Assembly: GCF_043290135.1 (NCBI RefSeq)
Contig: NC_134710.1
Coordinates: 5,519,821-5,583,820 of the forward strand
Direction of reading: 5' to 3'
DNA length: 64,000 bases
Source of the DNA: Rhipicephalus microplus
Taxonomy: Eukaryota > Arthropoda > Arachnida > Ixodida > Ixodidae
Positions 21,356-34,226 of the stretch are shown here, piece by piece. The notes under the pieces were generated by a model. The model did not search any database, had not been told where the DNA came from, and was given only the letters and a program-made list of their open reading frames with translations. Position numbers and translations under genes: made by a program. Each line of letters begins with the position of its first letter. The first letter of the stretch is position 1.

Positions 21356-24300
21356 TCGGTTGGCCACCTAAACTAGGTGAGACAAGTCAGCAACGTGGGT
21401 AGCAGGACTTCAATGTCGGGGGAGCTCAACATGCCTCCAAGCACCAACACGCGGAGGCATCGTCGTTGCAACTTGAATCCACCGACATCGATGTCGTGCA
21501 AGAAATCTTCGGGACTTCGCGCGCATCCGATTGTACGTTAAGGCAACGTGCCCGTCGTCTCACTTGCAGAAATGTTCTCCGCGCTCAGATAAACGTGTTG
21601 ACACGGTGTTGTTGTAAAGAAGGTGAATTGAATTTTTAATCAATGAATTGGTAATTTTCGCTTGATTTAGTCTTGAAATAATCAATTGCTCGCGACAAGA
21701 TGGTGTAATCGATCAATCAACGTTTTTTATCGGTGCGCTAAACATGTGTCAGTGTTTGGAAAGCAAAGCTTGTGAGTGATCTCGACCGAAGTCTTTCTCA
21801 GACACTTTTATCCTGGCGGCCAATCTCCAAGGTGTGGCTTGAATACGCGTAGCTTATCCCATGAAATAGAAATTGTACTGATGAAACTTGTCACTTACAA
21901 AGAACTGTTTATTTGCTTTCAATTTAGGTAAAAGGTGATTTTTAATTGGACAACCAGATGGTGCAAATCGCGGCTCAATACGGACAAAAATGACATTTCT
22001 GTGAAATGAGTGACCTTTTCTCGTAGAGGTTAACAGCTTAAGATGTCTAAAAATAATTTTTCATCAAAATACCTTTTCTGTGAAGTAAGTAGTCACATTT
22101 CAGATATTCATACAAAGTGCAGTATCGCAATGAGAAAATGTAAATATAACACATTTTGGCTAAATTCTTGCAGACGTTTGTGTCCGAAAATTTGTATTAT
22201 TATTACTGAGTTTCAAACACCTTACATAAGCCACTTTACTTAACATGTACCAAACTAGGTATAAAAAAGGAGCTTTACTTGTAAAATATTTTTTCCCAAA
22301 CAACACTCAAACAACATCCTGGAAAGTTTAAAAGGCAACCACGTAACCAAAAACCTATTTGTCTCCGAAATATTCAAGCAGTTCACTGTTTTCAGTGCAT
22401 TAAATCAACACGATTTTTTTTTCAGACACATTCGCCATAGCCGCAAAATTGGCTGGGAAATGTCGAATAAAGTGACCCCGTTACCTTCACTCAATGACCA
22501 TTGCATACTGCTAAATTAGGGCCATTTGTTTCAATCATGCTGTCAGGGTGAGAAAGAATAACTCCTTCCCGGTGCAGCATAGGCTGTTCAGTGGCTGTGC
22601 GTGTTATGTTCCCAGATAAATATGCTGCCCAGACTTACATTTTGGCTACAACACACGCTTAGATACCGTGCAGTGTGTATAACATTAAAGTGTTTTTGTG
22701 CAACAAAAAGACTAATAATACGCTCGACGTAGCGAAAATACCTTTAACATCTGAAGTACTTAGCAAAGTTAAACGCCAAAGCGAGGCGATGGCAGTAAAA
22801 CTCTGAATAATAAGAATATTTTGAAAGTTACACATAATGGAAACAATCTGATGAAATGGTGCTCGAATGTTAGCAGTTATGTTCACACAAGTGTTTACAC
22901 GGTTCAAGTAGGCAATTCGACCACACACACAGAAGAAAGGTCCGTTCAAACAAAAGTCCAGCTTCAGTGCTCTATCCACTGCACAGGCACGGCTGCAGGC
23001 AGTGTCACGCTACGTTGCGGGTGAACGAAGATACCGGTGCAGACAAATTTAACGAAATTGAATGTATTAGCAAGTAGGCAAACTTCGCGAGGCGCACCTA
23101 ACGCGAAGCAATATGCTGTGTTGTCCCCCGATGCATCAACCCGAGTTATCACGGTAGTGTGACCACACAAAACAAAAAAGCACTGAAAAGAACGACATGG
23201 ACACCACGCCCTTGTTTCTGTTCTTGTTCTTTTTGTTCAATCAGAAAAAAAAGAGAGTAAATGAACTACCAACATGCCCAAGCATATGCATCTTAGATAT
23301 GGTTGATGCTTAGAGCTAACAGGCGCCGTCCCCCCACATGTATTAATTAGTAAACTAAAATTGATCTGCATCACGAGCGGGCCCCGTTAAAAAACGGCTG
23401 CCAACAAAGGGCACCACAAAAATCTGTTACATTTCTTCGCTAAACCTCAGCGGCGCACGCTCACTCTGCTTTGTACTCCGAACAATCTAAGCAAAGAAAC
23501 AAAAAACTTGCCCACAATCACACTTCGCCATCATCCCCGTGAAACGGTTACGACAAATATTCTCGCAAAGTAAACAAATGCTGATTTGTCATCAACTAGT
23601 TGAAAACAAAAGTGTTTAAAGGCGTTATTCTCGTGCTCACACAGTTAACAAAGCGCTGAACGGAACAACGTGAGAGCGGTACTCACTATTTCACTTCGAG
23701 TGGTCCACAATATGAATCTACAGGTCCAGTCTTCAGGATGGTGCACCTTCGCAATAATTAGCACTGAGAGAACACACTGATGGAGCACAGAGCGCAGGCA
23801 CATTTCAAACTAAACACCGACTAATAAACTCTGCCGATCGATAAGAGAAGCCACGTGCACCACACACACACACACGCACGGGAGGGTTTTTCGCCAGCGC
23901 AAGCAGTGGCATGTAAGACGATGTCGGTCCCTTTCCCGCGCTGTGCGCCCGGCACGCAGCAATACCAGCCAAGGTTGTCTAGGCGACGAGACTTGATGGC
24001 GCCTTGCGGCGCTCTCAGACCGGCTAGATGCGGTTTAACGCTAGCTCCGGACCTCTACTGATAGCGTGGGCGCTGCTTTTTTTTCTTTTTTTTTTTTGCG
24101 GCAGTGATCTGTTGCGTTATACTCGTTCTTTAACAGTGCATCTCAATCGCAGTGAACATTATGACGTACAGTGTGGTCAGCACGAGCTACTTGTCAGAAC
24201 GCGCATTTGTAATATTCAGGAGCAATATTTAGCGCACCTTCACCGACCTAATGCAGTGAATACTGGTAAAAAGGGTAAGCTGATGATTTTTGCTTAGCTC

Positions 24301-25500
24301 TATGGGTCTTTAGGGGCAGCACATTCAGGGTCACACAGGCGATATTTTATCAGCACATTCACTTCGGCAAAGACATGGCAACATTGCATGCATCGGCCGT
24401 CACACTATTCGATGAGAACATATTGCCACGTGCGCACTGCTAGGAAGACGAAGACGATAGCGCATACGCGCATCTGCCCACTTTTATGCACCAAGCAATA
24501 ACAAGAATGAAGAGGAATGCTCTGGCGTGCAGTAAATAAAATTACTGACCTGCTGCTACTTTTTCAACCTGTTAATTACTACTTCTGTCTTCACGTTGCG
24601 ACAACACATTTGTGCTTAGCTTGCATTCCTTGGAACAAGGCCGTGGCTGAAAATATTTCATTAATGTTGTTTTCTCGCTACCTACAATGTCAAGGCTTTG
24701 ACCGAAGCACGTCTGCTGGGGATGTTACATAAATTAAAAGAAGGGGTTCTACAAAAAACGGGGGGAGAGAGAGAGAGAGAACTAGAGAATGCATTTCGGC
24801 TCCGCTGAGGAGAGCTTTGTTCGCAATTTAGTCAACAAGGCTCCTGTCATTGTGAGCAAGGCTGCATCAAGGTCACCGAAGTGTCCTTATTCTGCATTTT
24901 TCTTTATGGTCGGTGTCCTCTTCTCAATTTCCATGACGCACTTTTAAGGTCACATGAAGAGGAACATTCGCTACAGTAATTAAATAAAACGTGCTTGCTA
25001 AAAATACATGACGTCAATGTTCGTTTTTAAAGGACCTGATGGCCTGCTGACGTGGTGGTTATGGCTAAACAACTGCGCTGTCTTTTTTTTTTTTTTGCAG
25101 GCGGCAGACGTTATATCTCCAGCTTCAAAAGCTTCGATCTTATGGGGGACGGGGAGACGGGGGAATGTTCTATGCATGGCTACACTAATGTGCGCAACAT
25201 TACCTTGTTCAGGCAAATCAGTGCACTTTGTGAGTGTTGACCAATCACGAAAATGAGACAGATAAACGAAACAGATACAGGAGAATTGGTCCTTACTTCA
25301 TTGAACAAGCGGCGCTCCTATTGTATCTTCCGTCTTATAGTAGTTTGCGTGCTTTACCGATGAAAACTGTGTTTCCGTCACATTACTTCCTGCTTCGATT
25401 CATTACTAGACTCGCAAGCAGCTAGTAGTAGGAACTTTGCTGGTATCTAGATGGTTAATGTATACTAACAGTATAAGCAAAACTGCCCGAAAATGTCATG
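21356..25500. other. Long stretch with no recognised gene
   Basis: About 4.1 kb of AT-rich DNA. Visible structure is limited to a CA run at about 23862-23876, T runs near 24079-24095 and 25081-25095, and a GA run at about 24763-24780. ORFs are all under 110 codons without motifs. No exon with paired splice signals could be supported. Confidence 0.4.
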
Positions 25501-25515
25501 CATTTGTAGCCTTGT

Positions 25516-25646
25516 AGGCACGTGTGCTCAGATTTGGGTACACGTTAAAGAACCCCAGGTGGTCGAAATTTCCGGAGCCCTCCACTACAGCGTCTCTCAT
25601 AATCATATGGTGGTTTTCGGACGTTAAACCCCACATATGAATCAAT
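25516..25646 (+). mobile_element. Ruka-like SINE, 5' truncated
   Basis: Ruka body from the GTGTGCTCAGATTTGGG region through AAAGAACCCCAGGTGG to ACGTTAAACCCCACATATGA and ATCAATCA. The tRNA head is missing. A perfect 15-bp TSD, CATTTGTAGCCTTGT, occupies 25501-25515 and 25647-25661, so truncation happened at integration. Confidence 0.92.
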
Positions 25647-25754
25647 CATTTGTAGCCTTGTTCCTAACACCCCAAATCTAAGGGTTTAAATGGGGTGTTT
25701 TGAGGGTGTTTTATTCACGAACACCTCAAATTTGAAAAATGGAGAGCAAAAAGA

Positions 25755-26936
25755 GTGTTTATCCTGAACATGGCAACGTTTAACGCTGGAACCTTATCTA
25801 GTGAGGGAAGTCTAGCTGTACTATTCGAGGAGCTAGAGCGTGTTAAATGGGATATAATAGGGCTCAGTGAGGTTAGGAGGACAGATGAGGCCTATACGGT
25901 GCTACATAATGGGCACGTCTTTTGCTATCGGGGCTTGGCTGACAGAAGAGAACTGGGAGTGGGGTTCCTAATTCACAGAAACATAGCTGGCAACATAGAG
26001 GAATACTATAGCATTAATGAAAGAGTGGTAGGTATTGTAATTAAACTGAACAAAAGATACAAGATTAAGGTGGTACAGGCTTACGCGCCTACATCCAGCC
26101 ATGATGACGCTTCAGTTGAAAGCTTCTATGAAGACGTGTAATCGGCAATGAGTAAGGTAAAAACACAGTATACTATAGTGATGGGCGACTTTAATGCAAA
26201 GGTAGGGAAGAAGCAGGCTGGAGACCAGGCAGTAGGAGATTATGGCATCGGTACTAGAAACGCCAGAGGAGAGCTATTAGTAGAATTTGCAGAACGCAAT
26301 AATTTACGGATTTTCAATTCCTTCTACCGAAAACGAGGAAACCGCAAGTGGACATGGAGGATCCCTAATGGCGAAAATAAGAACAAAATAGACTTTTCAA
26401 TGAGTGCACACCCAGGCATCGTGCAGGATGTGGAAGTGGTTGGCAAGATACGATGCAGTGACCATAGAATGGTACGGTCTCGAATTCGCCTAGACTTGAA
26501 GGAACGACAGAAACTGATACGCAAGAAGCCAATCAATAAGCTAGCACTGAGAGGGAAAGTACAGGAATTCAGAGTCTCGCTTCAGAACAGGTACTCGGCT
26601 CTTAGTGAGGAAACCAACCCTAGCGTAGATACAATGAATGATAATCTGACGAGTATCATTACGGATTGTGCAGTAGAAGTTGGAGGCAGGGTAGTTAGAC
26701 AGGACACTGTCAAGCTTTTCCAGGAAACGAAAAATCTCATTAAGAAGCGTCAAATCATGAAAGTCTCAAGTACAACAGACAAAACAGAACTGGCAGAGCT
26801 TGCAAAGTTGATTAATAGGCGTAAGGTATGGGATGTAAGAAGGTATAACATAGAGAGAATTGAACACGCTCTGAAAAACGGAGGAAGCGTCAAAGCAGTG
26901 AAGAGGAAACTTGGGATAGGCAAAAATCGGATGTAG
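25755..26936 (+). pseudogene. RTE endonuclease region (stop at 26139)
   Basis: The N-terminal apurinic-like endonuclease of an RTE pol. Visible are MATFNAGTL, then WDIIGLSEVRR, then VVQAYAPTSSHDD before a TAA stop at 26139-26141. The frame continues in phase with YTIVMGDFNAKVG, RGELLVEFAERNNLRI and KIRCSDHRMVRSRIRLD. The catalytic Asn, Glu, GDFN and SDH positions are still readable, so decay is recent enough to keep the fold recognisable. The linker toward the RT continues past a second stop at 26936, with ALRDKEGKITTNMDRIV directly after it. Confidence 0.85.
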
Positions 26937-27049
26937 GCACTAAGGGACAAAGAAGGCAAAATAACTACTAATATGGATAGGATAGTTAAAATAGCGGAGG
27001 AGTTTTACAGAGATCTGTACAGCAGCCGGGAACACCACGACTTTAATAC

Positions 27050-28657
27050 TATAACTCCTTCAATGATTACTTTCAATCAGTTATTGCCGTAGATTACGGA
27101 ATCGTACCACCCATACAATCTTCAGATCATTCACCAATAGAACCCTTGACAATTACCGAGCAAGGCGTGCTCAATCTTCTAATAAATATCGATACCAAGA
27201 AGGGCCCGGGACCTGACAACATATCAAACATGTTCCTTAAAAGGTATGCAGAATAGGTAGCTAAATATTTAAGTGTAATCTTCAATAAATCACTACAATC
27301 ATGCACTATCCCCACAGTATGAAAAACCGAAAAATTATACCAATACACAAAGCAGGCAGAAAAACAATGGTTTCAAATTACAGGCCAACATTACTAAATT
27401 GTTCTGTGTGCGAATTGTTAGAACATACGATATTGAAACACACAAGTATTTATCTAGAAAAAAATCATATCCTGTCTCCTGTACAACATGGTTTCTAAAA
27501 AGGCTTTTCAACGGTTACTCAACTTTTAGAATTATTACACGATGCAGCCAAGTGCATTGATAACCATAAACAAATTGACCTCATCTTCTTAGACTTTTCA
27601 AAGGCATTTGATCGTGTTTCTCATACAAAATTAATAAGTAAATTAGAAGTTACTCTTGGAGATAGCACCATTCTTCGCTGGATTAAGGATTACTTAACCA
27701 ATCGCTCACAATTTGTACAGTTACAGGACGCCACCTCTAGAATAGCAGCAGCCACTGTATTAGATTATGCCAGCCCTGTCTGGTTCCCGTATAGCCACCA
27801 ACAGATTAATAAAATAGAAGCGGTTCAAAGAAAAGCATTAAGGTTTATTTTTAGCAAGTATAGACTGCAGGAATCACCGACGCACCTACTCAATAACGCT
27901 GGCATTTTAACACTACAAATCCGAACAAAACTAACAAGACTAAAGCTAATGTTTCATTTACTCCACAACATAATAAAAATATATACGTAAAGGTATCTAT
28001 CTTTTTTTCACGGCAGACCAACCCGTCATAATCGTTCCCATACTCTTGTAGAATACTCTATTAACACTAATTGCTTTAAATACTCATTTTTTCCTCTAAC
28101 TATTAAAGATTGGATTTCGCTGAAACCCACCTTAAACACTGAATCATCCATAAACTTGTTTTCAGCTGCGATTGGAAGCGAATTGCTTGCCTCGCTAATC
28201 GTACCAGTAGTACATCACATCATCATTATACAAAATAAACGAGTCAGTGTCATATTGCTAATACATAAGTTTAGTTTTTATGATTGTTATTTTCAAGTGA
28301 CATGTTTTTCGATTAGTTTTTTGTTCTTAAAATTATTTGAATAATTTGTTCAATAAAAGTGCCTACTTGTTTTCCCTACCCGATATTACACATGCATGCA
28401 TTATCTTTTCGCGGTCGTTCTCAACGATAACCTAGTTCATGATTATGTTTTGCTATTACTAAAATTGTTTGATTACGTGTTCTTTAACGGCATTGTATAA
28501 CCTATGATTTGCATGTCATTTTGTAATACCGGCTTTTTTGTGTTTTCTATCAATGTGAATCTGTGTAAACAAATATTAGTTTTCATTTGCCTTCTCTGCT
28601 ATAATCTCTGATGAGATTGGCAGTGTTGTTAAGTAAATAAAATAAATAAATAAATAA
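27050..28657 (+). mobile_element. CR1-like non-LTR fragment nested in the RTE, internally deleted
   Basis: It encodes pieces of a CR1-type RT in several frames: KKGPGPDNISNMFLKRYAE, then MVSNYRPT, then IFLDFSKAFDRVSHTKLISK. It then jumps near 27727 straight to the post-RT domain (VLDYASPVWFPYSHQQINK, QRKALRFIFSKYR, RPTRHNRSH, FFPLTIKDW). The YADD segment is deleted. The 3' end is a run of AAAT units at about 28634-28656. It interrupts the RTE between its endonuclease linker and RT. Insertion boundaries are accurate only to about 20 bp. Confidence 0.75.
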
Positions 28658-28659
28658 GA

Positions 28660-30178
28660 ACTATCAGTAACCCAGATGACACCCCACCAGTAATGATAGA
28701 AGAAGTCAGAAAAGCTTTGGAGAGCATGCAAAGAGGCAAAGCTGCTGGTGAGGATCAGGTAACATCAGATCTGCTGAAAGATGGAGGACAGATTGTGTTA
28801 GAAAAACTAGCCACCCTGTTTACAAGGTGTCTCCTGAAGGGAAGTGTACCAGAGTCTTGGAAGAACGCTAACATCATCTTAATACATAAGAAAGGAGATG
28901 ACAAGGACTTGAAGAATTACAGGCCGATTAGCTTGCTCTCTGTAGTATACAAGCTATTTACAAAGGTGATTGCTAACAGAGTAAAGAAAACTTTAGAATT
29001 CAATCAACCAAAGGAACAAGCAGGATTCCGAACAGGCTATATATTCAACAATTGGCGACATTCATACTATCAATCAGGTAATATAAAAATGCTCAGAATA
29101 TAACCAACCACTATACATAGCCTTCATAAATTACGAGAATTAAGGCGTTTGATTCAATAGAAATATCAGCCGTCATGCAGACACTGCGGAATCAGGGACT
29201 AGATGAAGCTTATATAAACATCCTGGAAGAAATCTACAGGGGTCAACTGCTACCGTAGTGCTTCATAAAGAAAGCAACAGAATACCAATCAAGAGGGGTG
29301 TAAAGCAGGGGGATACAATTTCCCCAATGCTATTTACCACGTGCTTACAGGAGGCATTCAGAGGCCTAGAATGGGAACAGTTAGGGATAACAGTTAATGG
29401 AGAGTACCTTGGTAACCTGCGATTCACCGATGACATTGCATTGCTGAGAAACTCAGGGGACGAATTGCAACTCATGATTACGGAGTTAGACAAGGAGAGC
29501 AGAAAGGTGGGTCTTAAAATTAATCTGCAGAAAACGAAAGTAATGTACAACAACCTCGGAAAAGAGCAGCGCTTCGAGATAGGTAATAGTGCACTTGAAG
29601 TTGTAAAAGACTATGTCTACTTAGGGCAGGTAATAACCGCAGAGCTGAACCACGAGATTGAAGTAACTAGAAGAATAAGAATGGGGTGGAGCACATTTGG
29701 CAAGCACTCTCAAATTATGACAGGTAGATTGCCACTATCCCTCAAGAGGAAGGTATATAACAGCTGTATCTTGCCGGTACTTAGCTACGGAGCAGAAACC
29801 TGGAGACATACAAAGAGGGTTCAGCTCAAATTGAGGACGACGCAGCGAGCAATGGAAAGAAAAATTGTAGGTGTAACCTAAAGAGACAAGAAGCGAGCAG
29901 AGTGGATTAGGGAACAAACGGGGGTCAAGGATATCTTAGCTGAAATCAAGAAGAGGAAATGGACATGGGCCGGGCATGTAGCGCGTAGACAGGATGACCG
30001 CTGGTTATTAAGGGTAACTAACTGGATTCCCAGAGAAGGTAAGCGGGTTAGGGGAAGGCAGAAAGTTAGGTGGGCAGATGAGATTAAGAAGTTTGAGGGT
30101 ATAAATTGGCAGCAGCAAGCACAGGACCGGGTTAACTGGCGGCACATGGGAGAGGCCTTTGTCCTGCAGTGGACGTAG
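28660..30178 (+). pseudogene. RTE reverse transcriptase region
   Basis: Resumes the RTE with MIEEVRKALESMQRGKAAG, VPESWKNANIILIHKKGD and KNYRPISLLSVVYKLFTKV. After a frame change around 29100-29260 it gives IKRGVKQGDTISPMLF and LRFTDDIALL. The active-site tetrad reads FTDD where FADD is usual. The C-terminal part includes GWSTFGKHSQIM, SYGAETWRHTKR and a stop at 29879-29881 followed in phase by DKKRAEWIREQTGVKDI and VARRQDDRW. A second copy of this 3' part lies at 61958-62998 on the minus strand. Confidence 0.85.
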
Positions 30179-30184
30179 TCAGGC

Positions 30185-30216
<32 letters not shown>

Positions 30217-30220
30217 ATGG

Positions 30221-31965
30221 GTGCTTTTAATGCGTACACCCGTAATACACCTTTTAGGGTGTAAAATTTTTTAGAGTGCACTACACCACCACGGTGGGGT
30301 GGAACAGCTGGCGTCGCGTTTGAGTAAACGCAATAACCTATAAGTATTCTTACTCGTACACTTTTACTGGGCTCGTAGGTTTTCCTGCCGATTGCGATTT
30401 TATCCACTAGTGGTGAAGCTCCGCATTTTTCGTTGCGGATGGAAATGTGTGCAATGGAAAAAGTTATTACGCTTGCGGAGGTTTTCTCATCCGAAGACCG
30501 TGCAGTGGTGCCCACACGACTTCTTGTAAGCGCGCTAGTTGGGGTCGCGCTTGAAGACACACAGTAAGTCTGCTTACTCGTGCATATTTATTAGGCTCCA
30601 AGTCTTTTCTATTCACCGCAGGTATCCATTGGCGACGAAGTTGGGCGCTTTTTGTTACGGATGGAAATCGGCGAAAGGTTGAAACACCACACCGGCACGA
30701 TTCCCGCGATGCGCTGAGAAATTCACAGGCAGGTCTAAGCAGTCTCTTTCACTTGCGCTGGTTGTTGTTGCGTCCGAAGACGGCGCAGTCGTTACCAGAT
30801 GACTTTTTATAAGCGGGCGCGGCGCGAACAGGCGCTTTTTCGCATTTCAAAGCCCCAGAGCCACTGCTTGCCATGCTAGCAAGGGACGCCTTGGCAGTTC
30901 AAAACAAACGATGTCGTCTCTGGGAGCGCGTGTATACCACTGAAGGCGCCTGGGTGCGAAATAGGCGTGCTCTCGTCTATATAGAAAGTCACTACCCCAA
31001 TTCCATCTGCGAAAAAGTCTTTCTGAATCCCCTATTGTTAATCCGTTAAGTAAGTTCCACTATATACAAAATGCTAACCGAAGTGCTAAAGTGGGCTGCT
31101 TGCTCTTTCACAAGTGCCCACGAGAAAATGCGTACATAGAGCGCAGTAGTTAGAAGCAATTCTTAAGTTATTCATATTGTTAACATGAGCTGGCAACCGT
31201 AAATCTCTGTCACAAGTCGCCAACTGAGAGTTCTTAGTTATAGACAAAAGAAAAATAAACAACGAAATACTTGGTTTAATCAAAATACAACACAAATTGT
31301 TAAAAGCGACGGCCCTTCGGTCGCGGTGAACAGTGGTTGACAAAAACGAAAATGTTCAGAAAAAGTGGTGGCACTGTGTTCAGCCCATTACTCCAACGAA
31401 TGGATGTTCATGACGCAACATAGGACAAACAGGCTGATGGCGATGCTGCTGCTGCTGCCCAAGCTCCTAACTTCGAAGACGCCACGAAAGCTTCCCACTG
31501 GGCTGCTGCGTGCGATTCTCTTGAGCTGAGCAGCCACCGCAGTACCATCCACAGTGCAGCATGCAGAGAGGTGGAGCCACTGAAACAGTGCGAAGCACAG
31601 TGTGAACCACAAACAGGGTCTATATACACTCACCAAAAACAACTCGAAAGGCGTCTCCTCCTCTCTCACAATCGGTGTATTCAAGCTTTCTCCGCCCATC
31701 TCTAAAAGTTTCCTGCACTTAATGTAGGTATGCATGACCGCAAGCGTGGGAGGCATTGTGCACTGCCCCTGTGGTCTTCAAACCTTTGACCAAGCGATGG
31801 TGGTGTGACGTCATGATGTGGCATCACATTCAGTAACGTCATGTCGATGATACGAAAATTTCTAATCAGCAACGTCATAATGGTGAAATCATGGGATCAT
31901 TTCTGCATAACTCTTGTTGACACTGAGGCTGCCACGGGTTGCTGACGGTGATTTTGAATATCTGC
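30221..31965. other. No gene recognised; diverged tandem duplication and CRE-like words
   Basis: From 30313 and again from 30544 a unit of about 230-280 bp recurs imperfectly. Shared landmarks in order are GTCGCG(T/C)TTGA, TTACTCGT, CGGATGGAAAT, (A/G)TCCGAAGAC and TAAGCG. Around 31800-31900 the words GTGACGTCATGAT and AACGTCAT recur. No ORF with recognisable content. Confidence 0.5.
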
Positions 31966-32037
31966 ATTTATTTATTTATTTGTGGAATACTGCAGGCCAA
32001 AAAGGCCCAAGCAGGAGGGGCACAAACACAACCACAA

Positions 32038-32210
32038 GATCAGTACACGAGTGACACAGCTTCACTAAAATACATCTGTGTAAGAGGAGAGCGAGTAGAA
32101 GAGAAACATCAAAACAAAGAAAGCACGCGATCAGTACATTAGTAACAAAGCTTGACTAAAATACATCTGTGTAAGAGAAGAGCGAGTAGAAGAGAAACAT
32201 CGAAACAAAA
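32038..32210. repeat. Tandem duplication of 91 bp in the 3' UTR of the CR1-like element
   Basis: Units start at 32038 and 32129. They share GATCAGTACA, TAAAATACATCTGTGTAAGA and AGCGAGTAGAAGAGAAACAT with few differences. A G-rich tract follows at 32227-32248. Confidence 0.85.
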
Positions 32211-32247
32211 AAAAATCAAGCAATATTGGGAGGGAGGGGGGGGGGGG

Positions 32248-33873
32248 TCAAGATTCACAGAATAAAACATGGGGTTCATCAAGATCGAAGGTTTGGAGGA
32301 AATCAGAAGGCAAGTTATTCCATTCTGTTACAGTTCTCGGAAAAAAGGAAAACTTAAATAAATCTGCCCGCGCAAAATACGGAGTTAAAGATCGGACATG
32401 AGAATGACGAGTTTGCCTGGTCGAAACAGGGGTAACGTAATGTGATGGGTCTAGCCCTAGTTTATTGTTAATTAGTGAGTCCAAGAATTTTATACGGAGA
32501 AGCTGGCGCCGCGATTGTAGCGTCTGGAATTTGTTATCTCGCATTAGTTCAGTAACTGATGTACCACGACCATACTTCGAGTAAATAAAACGCACTGCTC
32601 GTCTTTGAATCTTTTCGAGGGAATATATGTTAGACTTAGTATGTGGATCCCATACAATACGAGCGTATTCAAGCTTTGGACGTATTAAAGTGTTATAAGC
32701 TAATAGTTTCACTTGCGACGGGGCGTCTCTGAGTTTGTGCCTTAAAAGACACAGTTTACGGAAAGCCGATGACGAAACATCGGCAATGTGTGCATTCCAG
32801 GACAACTTATTCGTTATCGTTATACCTAGGTATTTGTATTGACTGACTTCTTTTAAGGGTTGGCTTTTGGAGGAATAGGAAAACTGAAGGGGATTTTTCT
32901 TGTTAGAAATTCGAAGGCAAACAGATTTATTGAAATTGAGCACCATGCCCCATTTGTTACACCACGAAAGAATATTGTTAAGGGCAGTGTCGAGAGCGAC
33001 CTGGTCATCTGGCGAGTGTACATCTGTGAAAATAATGCAGTCGTCTGCAAAAAATCTTATTTTAACCAGATCAGTAATAGCATTAACAATATCAATGCAA
33101 TAAATTATAAACAGCAGCGGACCTAGAACACTACCCTGCGGTACGCCGGAATCTTCTGGGAGATGAGGTGATGTCTGTCCACAGACGTCGACATACTGTT
33201 TCCGGCCGTTCAGGTAAGCAAACACCCAGGATACTAGATAGTTTGGAAGCCCTATAGTCTGCAATTTCTCGATGAGCTTGTTATGGGGAACACGGTCGAA
33301 GGCTCTACTGAAATCTGAAAACAGTACATCGACCTGACCAGCTTTGTCTAAAATAGAAGCAATGTGATGAATAACTGAGACCAACTGGGTGACTTTGGAA
33401 AACCGTTTTCTAAATCCATGCTGAAAGGGAAATAAAATGGGGTTATCATCTAAGAAGCTGTTTAGACGCGTGGCAATTATATGTTCTAGCATTTTGCAAC
33501 ATGCGGAAGTCATAGAAATTGGACAGTAGTTTGGTATGCCCTCTGGGTCCCCCTTTTTCACAAAGGGCAGAACACGTGCCAATTTCCAATCGATGGGTAA
33601 AGTTGCTGAACTTATTGAGGCTCGGAAGATCACAACAATGTACTTGGCCAATATTTCGGCTTATCGCCGGAGAAATGCATTGGGTATGTTGTCTGGTCCA
33701 GGGGTTGATTTAACTTTTAATCGCAGCAGTAAATTTAGGACACCATCGAATGAAATGAGGTTGGGATCTGAATCAGAAGCGTCAATGCTAATTGAGACAG
33801 TCAGGGTAGAAGTTGAAAAAAACGCTATGAAAATAGTCGTTGAAATTTTTCGCGATCGTTTGGGGATTGTCAA
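32248..33873 (-). pseudogene. CR1-like reverse transcriptase and C-terminal domain
   Basis: The frame up to 33651 encodes an RT with GDPEGIPNYCPISM, LFSDFSRAFDRVPHNKL, DSGVPQGSVLGPLLF and the active-site box FFADDCIIF. It continues through KYLGITITNKLSWNAHI, KLEYARIVWDPHTKSN and QRRAVRFIYSKYGR to FFPRTVTEWNNLPSD, the usual end of these proteins. A break near 33655 separates it from the N-terminal RT part GVLNLLLRLKVKSTPGPDNI (33661-33873). The usual palm-domain Asp residues are all present, so this block was lost by frame breaks rather than active-site change. Confidence 0.85.
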
Positions 33874-34226
33874 TTATAGTGCCGTTAAACTTGATTCGGT
33901 TTACAGAGCTTTTGCGGTCCTTAATAAAATACCAGAATTTTTTAGGGCCCTCTTTGATGAAGTTTTGTAACTTGACAGTAAAATAAAAATTCTTGGCACT
34001 TCAATAGCTTCGGAGAGGGAGTTATGAATTTCCCTGAGAATGTTAGCGGGAGCACCTTTTTTCCGATAGCGCTTCGCTTTACGCTTCATTTGTATTATTG
34101 GCCTTGTGATCCATGGTGTGAACTTTGGGGTTTTTTTTGTTTAGTTTGGTACAAACCGTTCAATGCAGTGGAAGCATAGTTTCTTAAACTTATCCCAGAG
34201 AACAGCAGCGTCGTCGCCATCAAAAT

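Larger units (their letters stand above)
25738..30220 (+). mobile_element. RTE-clade non-LTR retrotransposon, interrupted and inactive
   Basis: The RTE (BovB-like) pattern of an AP endonuclease followed by RT runs along the plus strand in two blocks, 25755-27050 and 28660-30178. A CR1-like insertion separates them. The tail is CTG units followed by ATG units (30182-30220), the short-repeat 3' end usual for RTE. Stops after residue 128 of the first frame and after 26936, and frame changes at 29100-29260, show it is dead. Both flanks are rich in GGGTGTTTT-like words, perhaps an older repeat that it entered. Confidence 0.85.

Noticed and set aside
25738..30220. Recent horizontal transfer of BovB from a vertebrate host
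   Set aside because: The element is RTE-type, and ticks are suspected BovB carriers. Nothing in this window distinguishes a vertebrate origin from a resident tick RTE, so a phylogeny would be needed.
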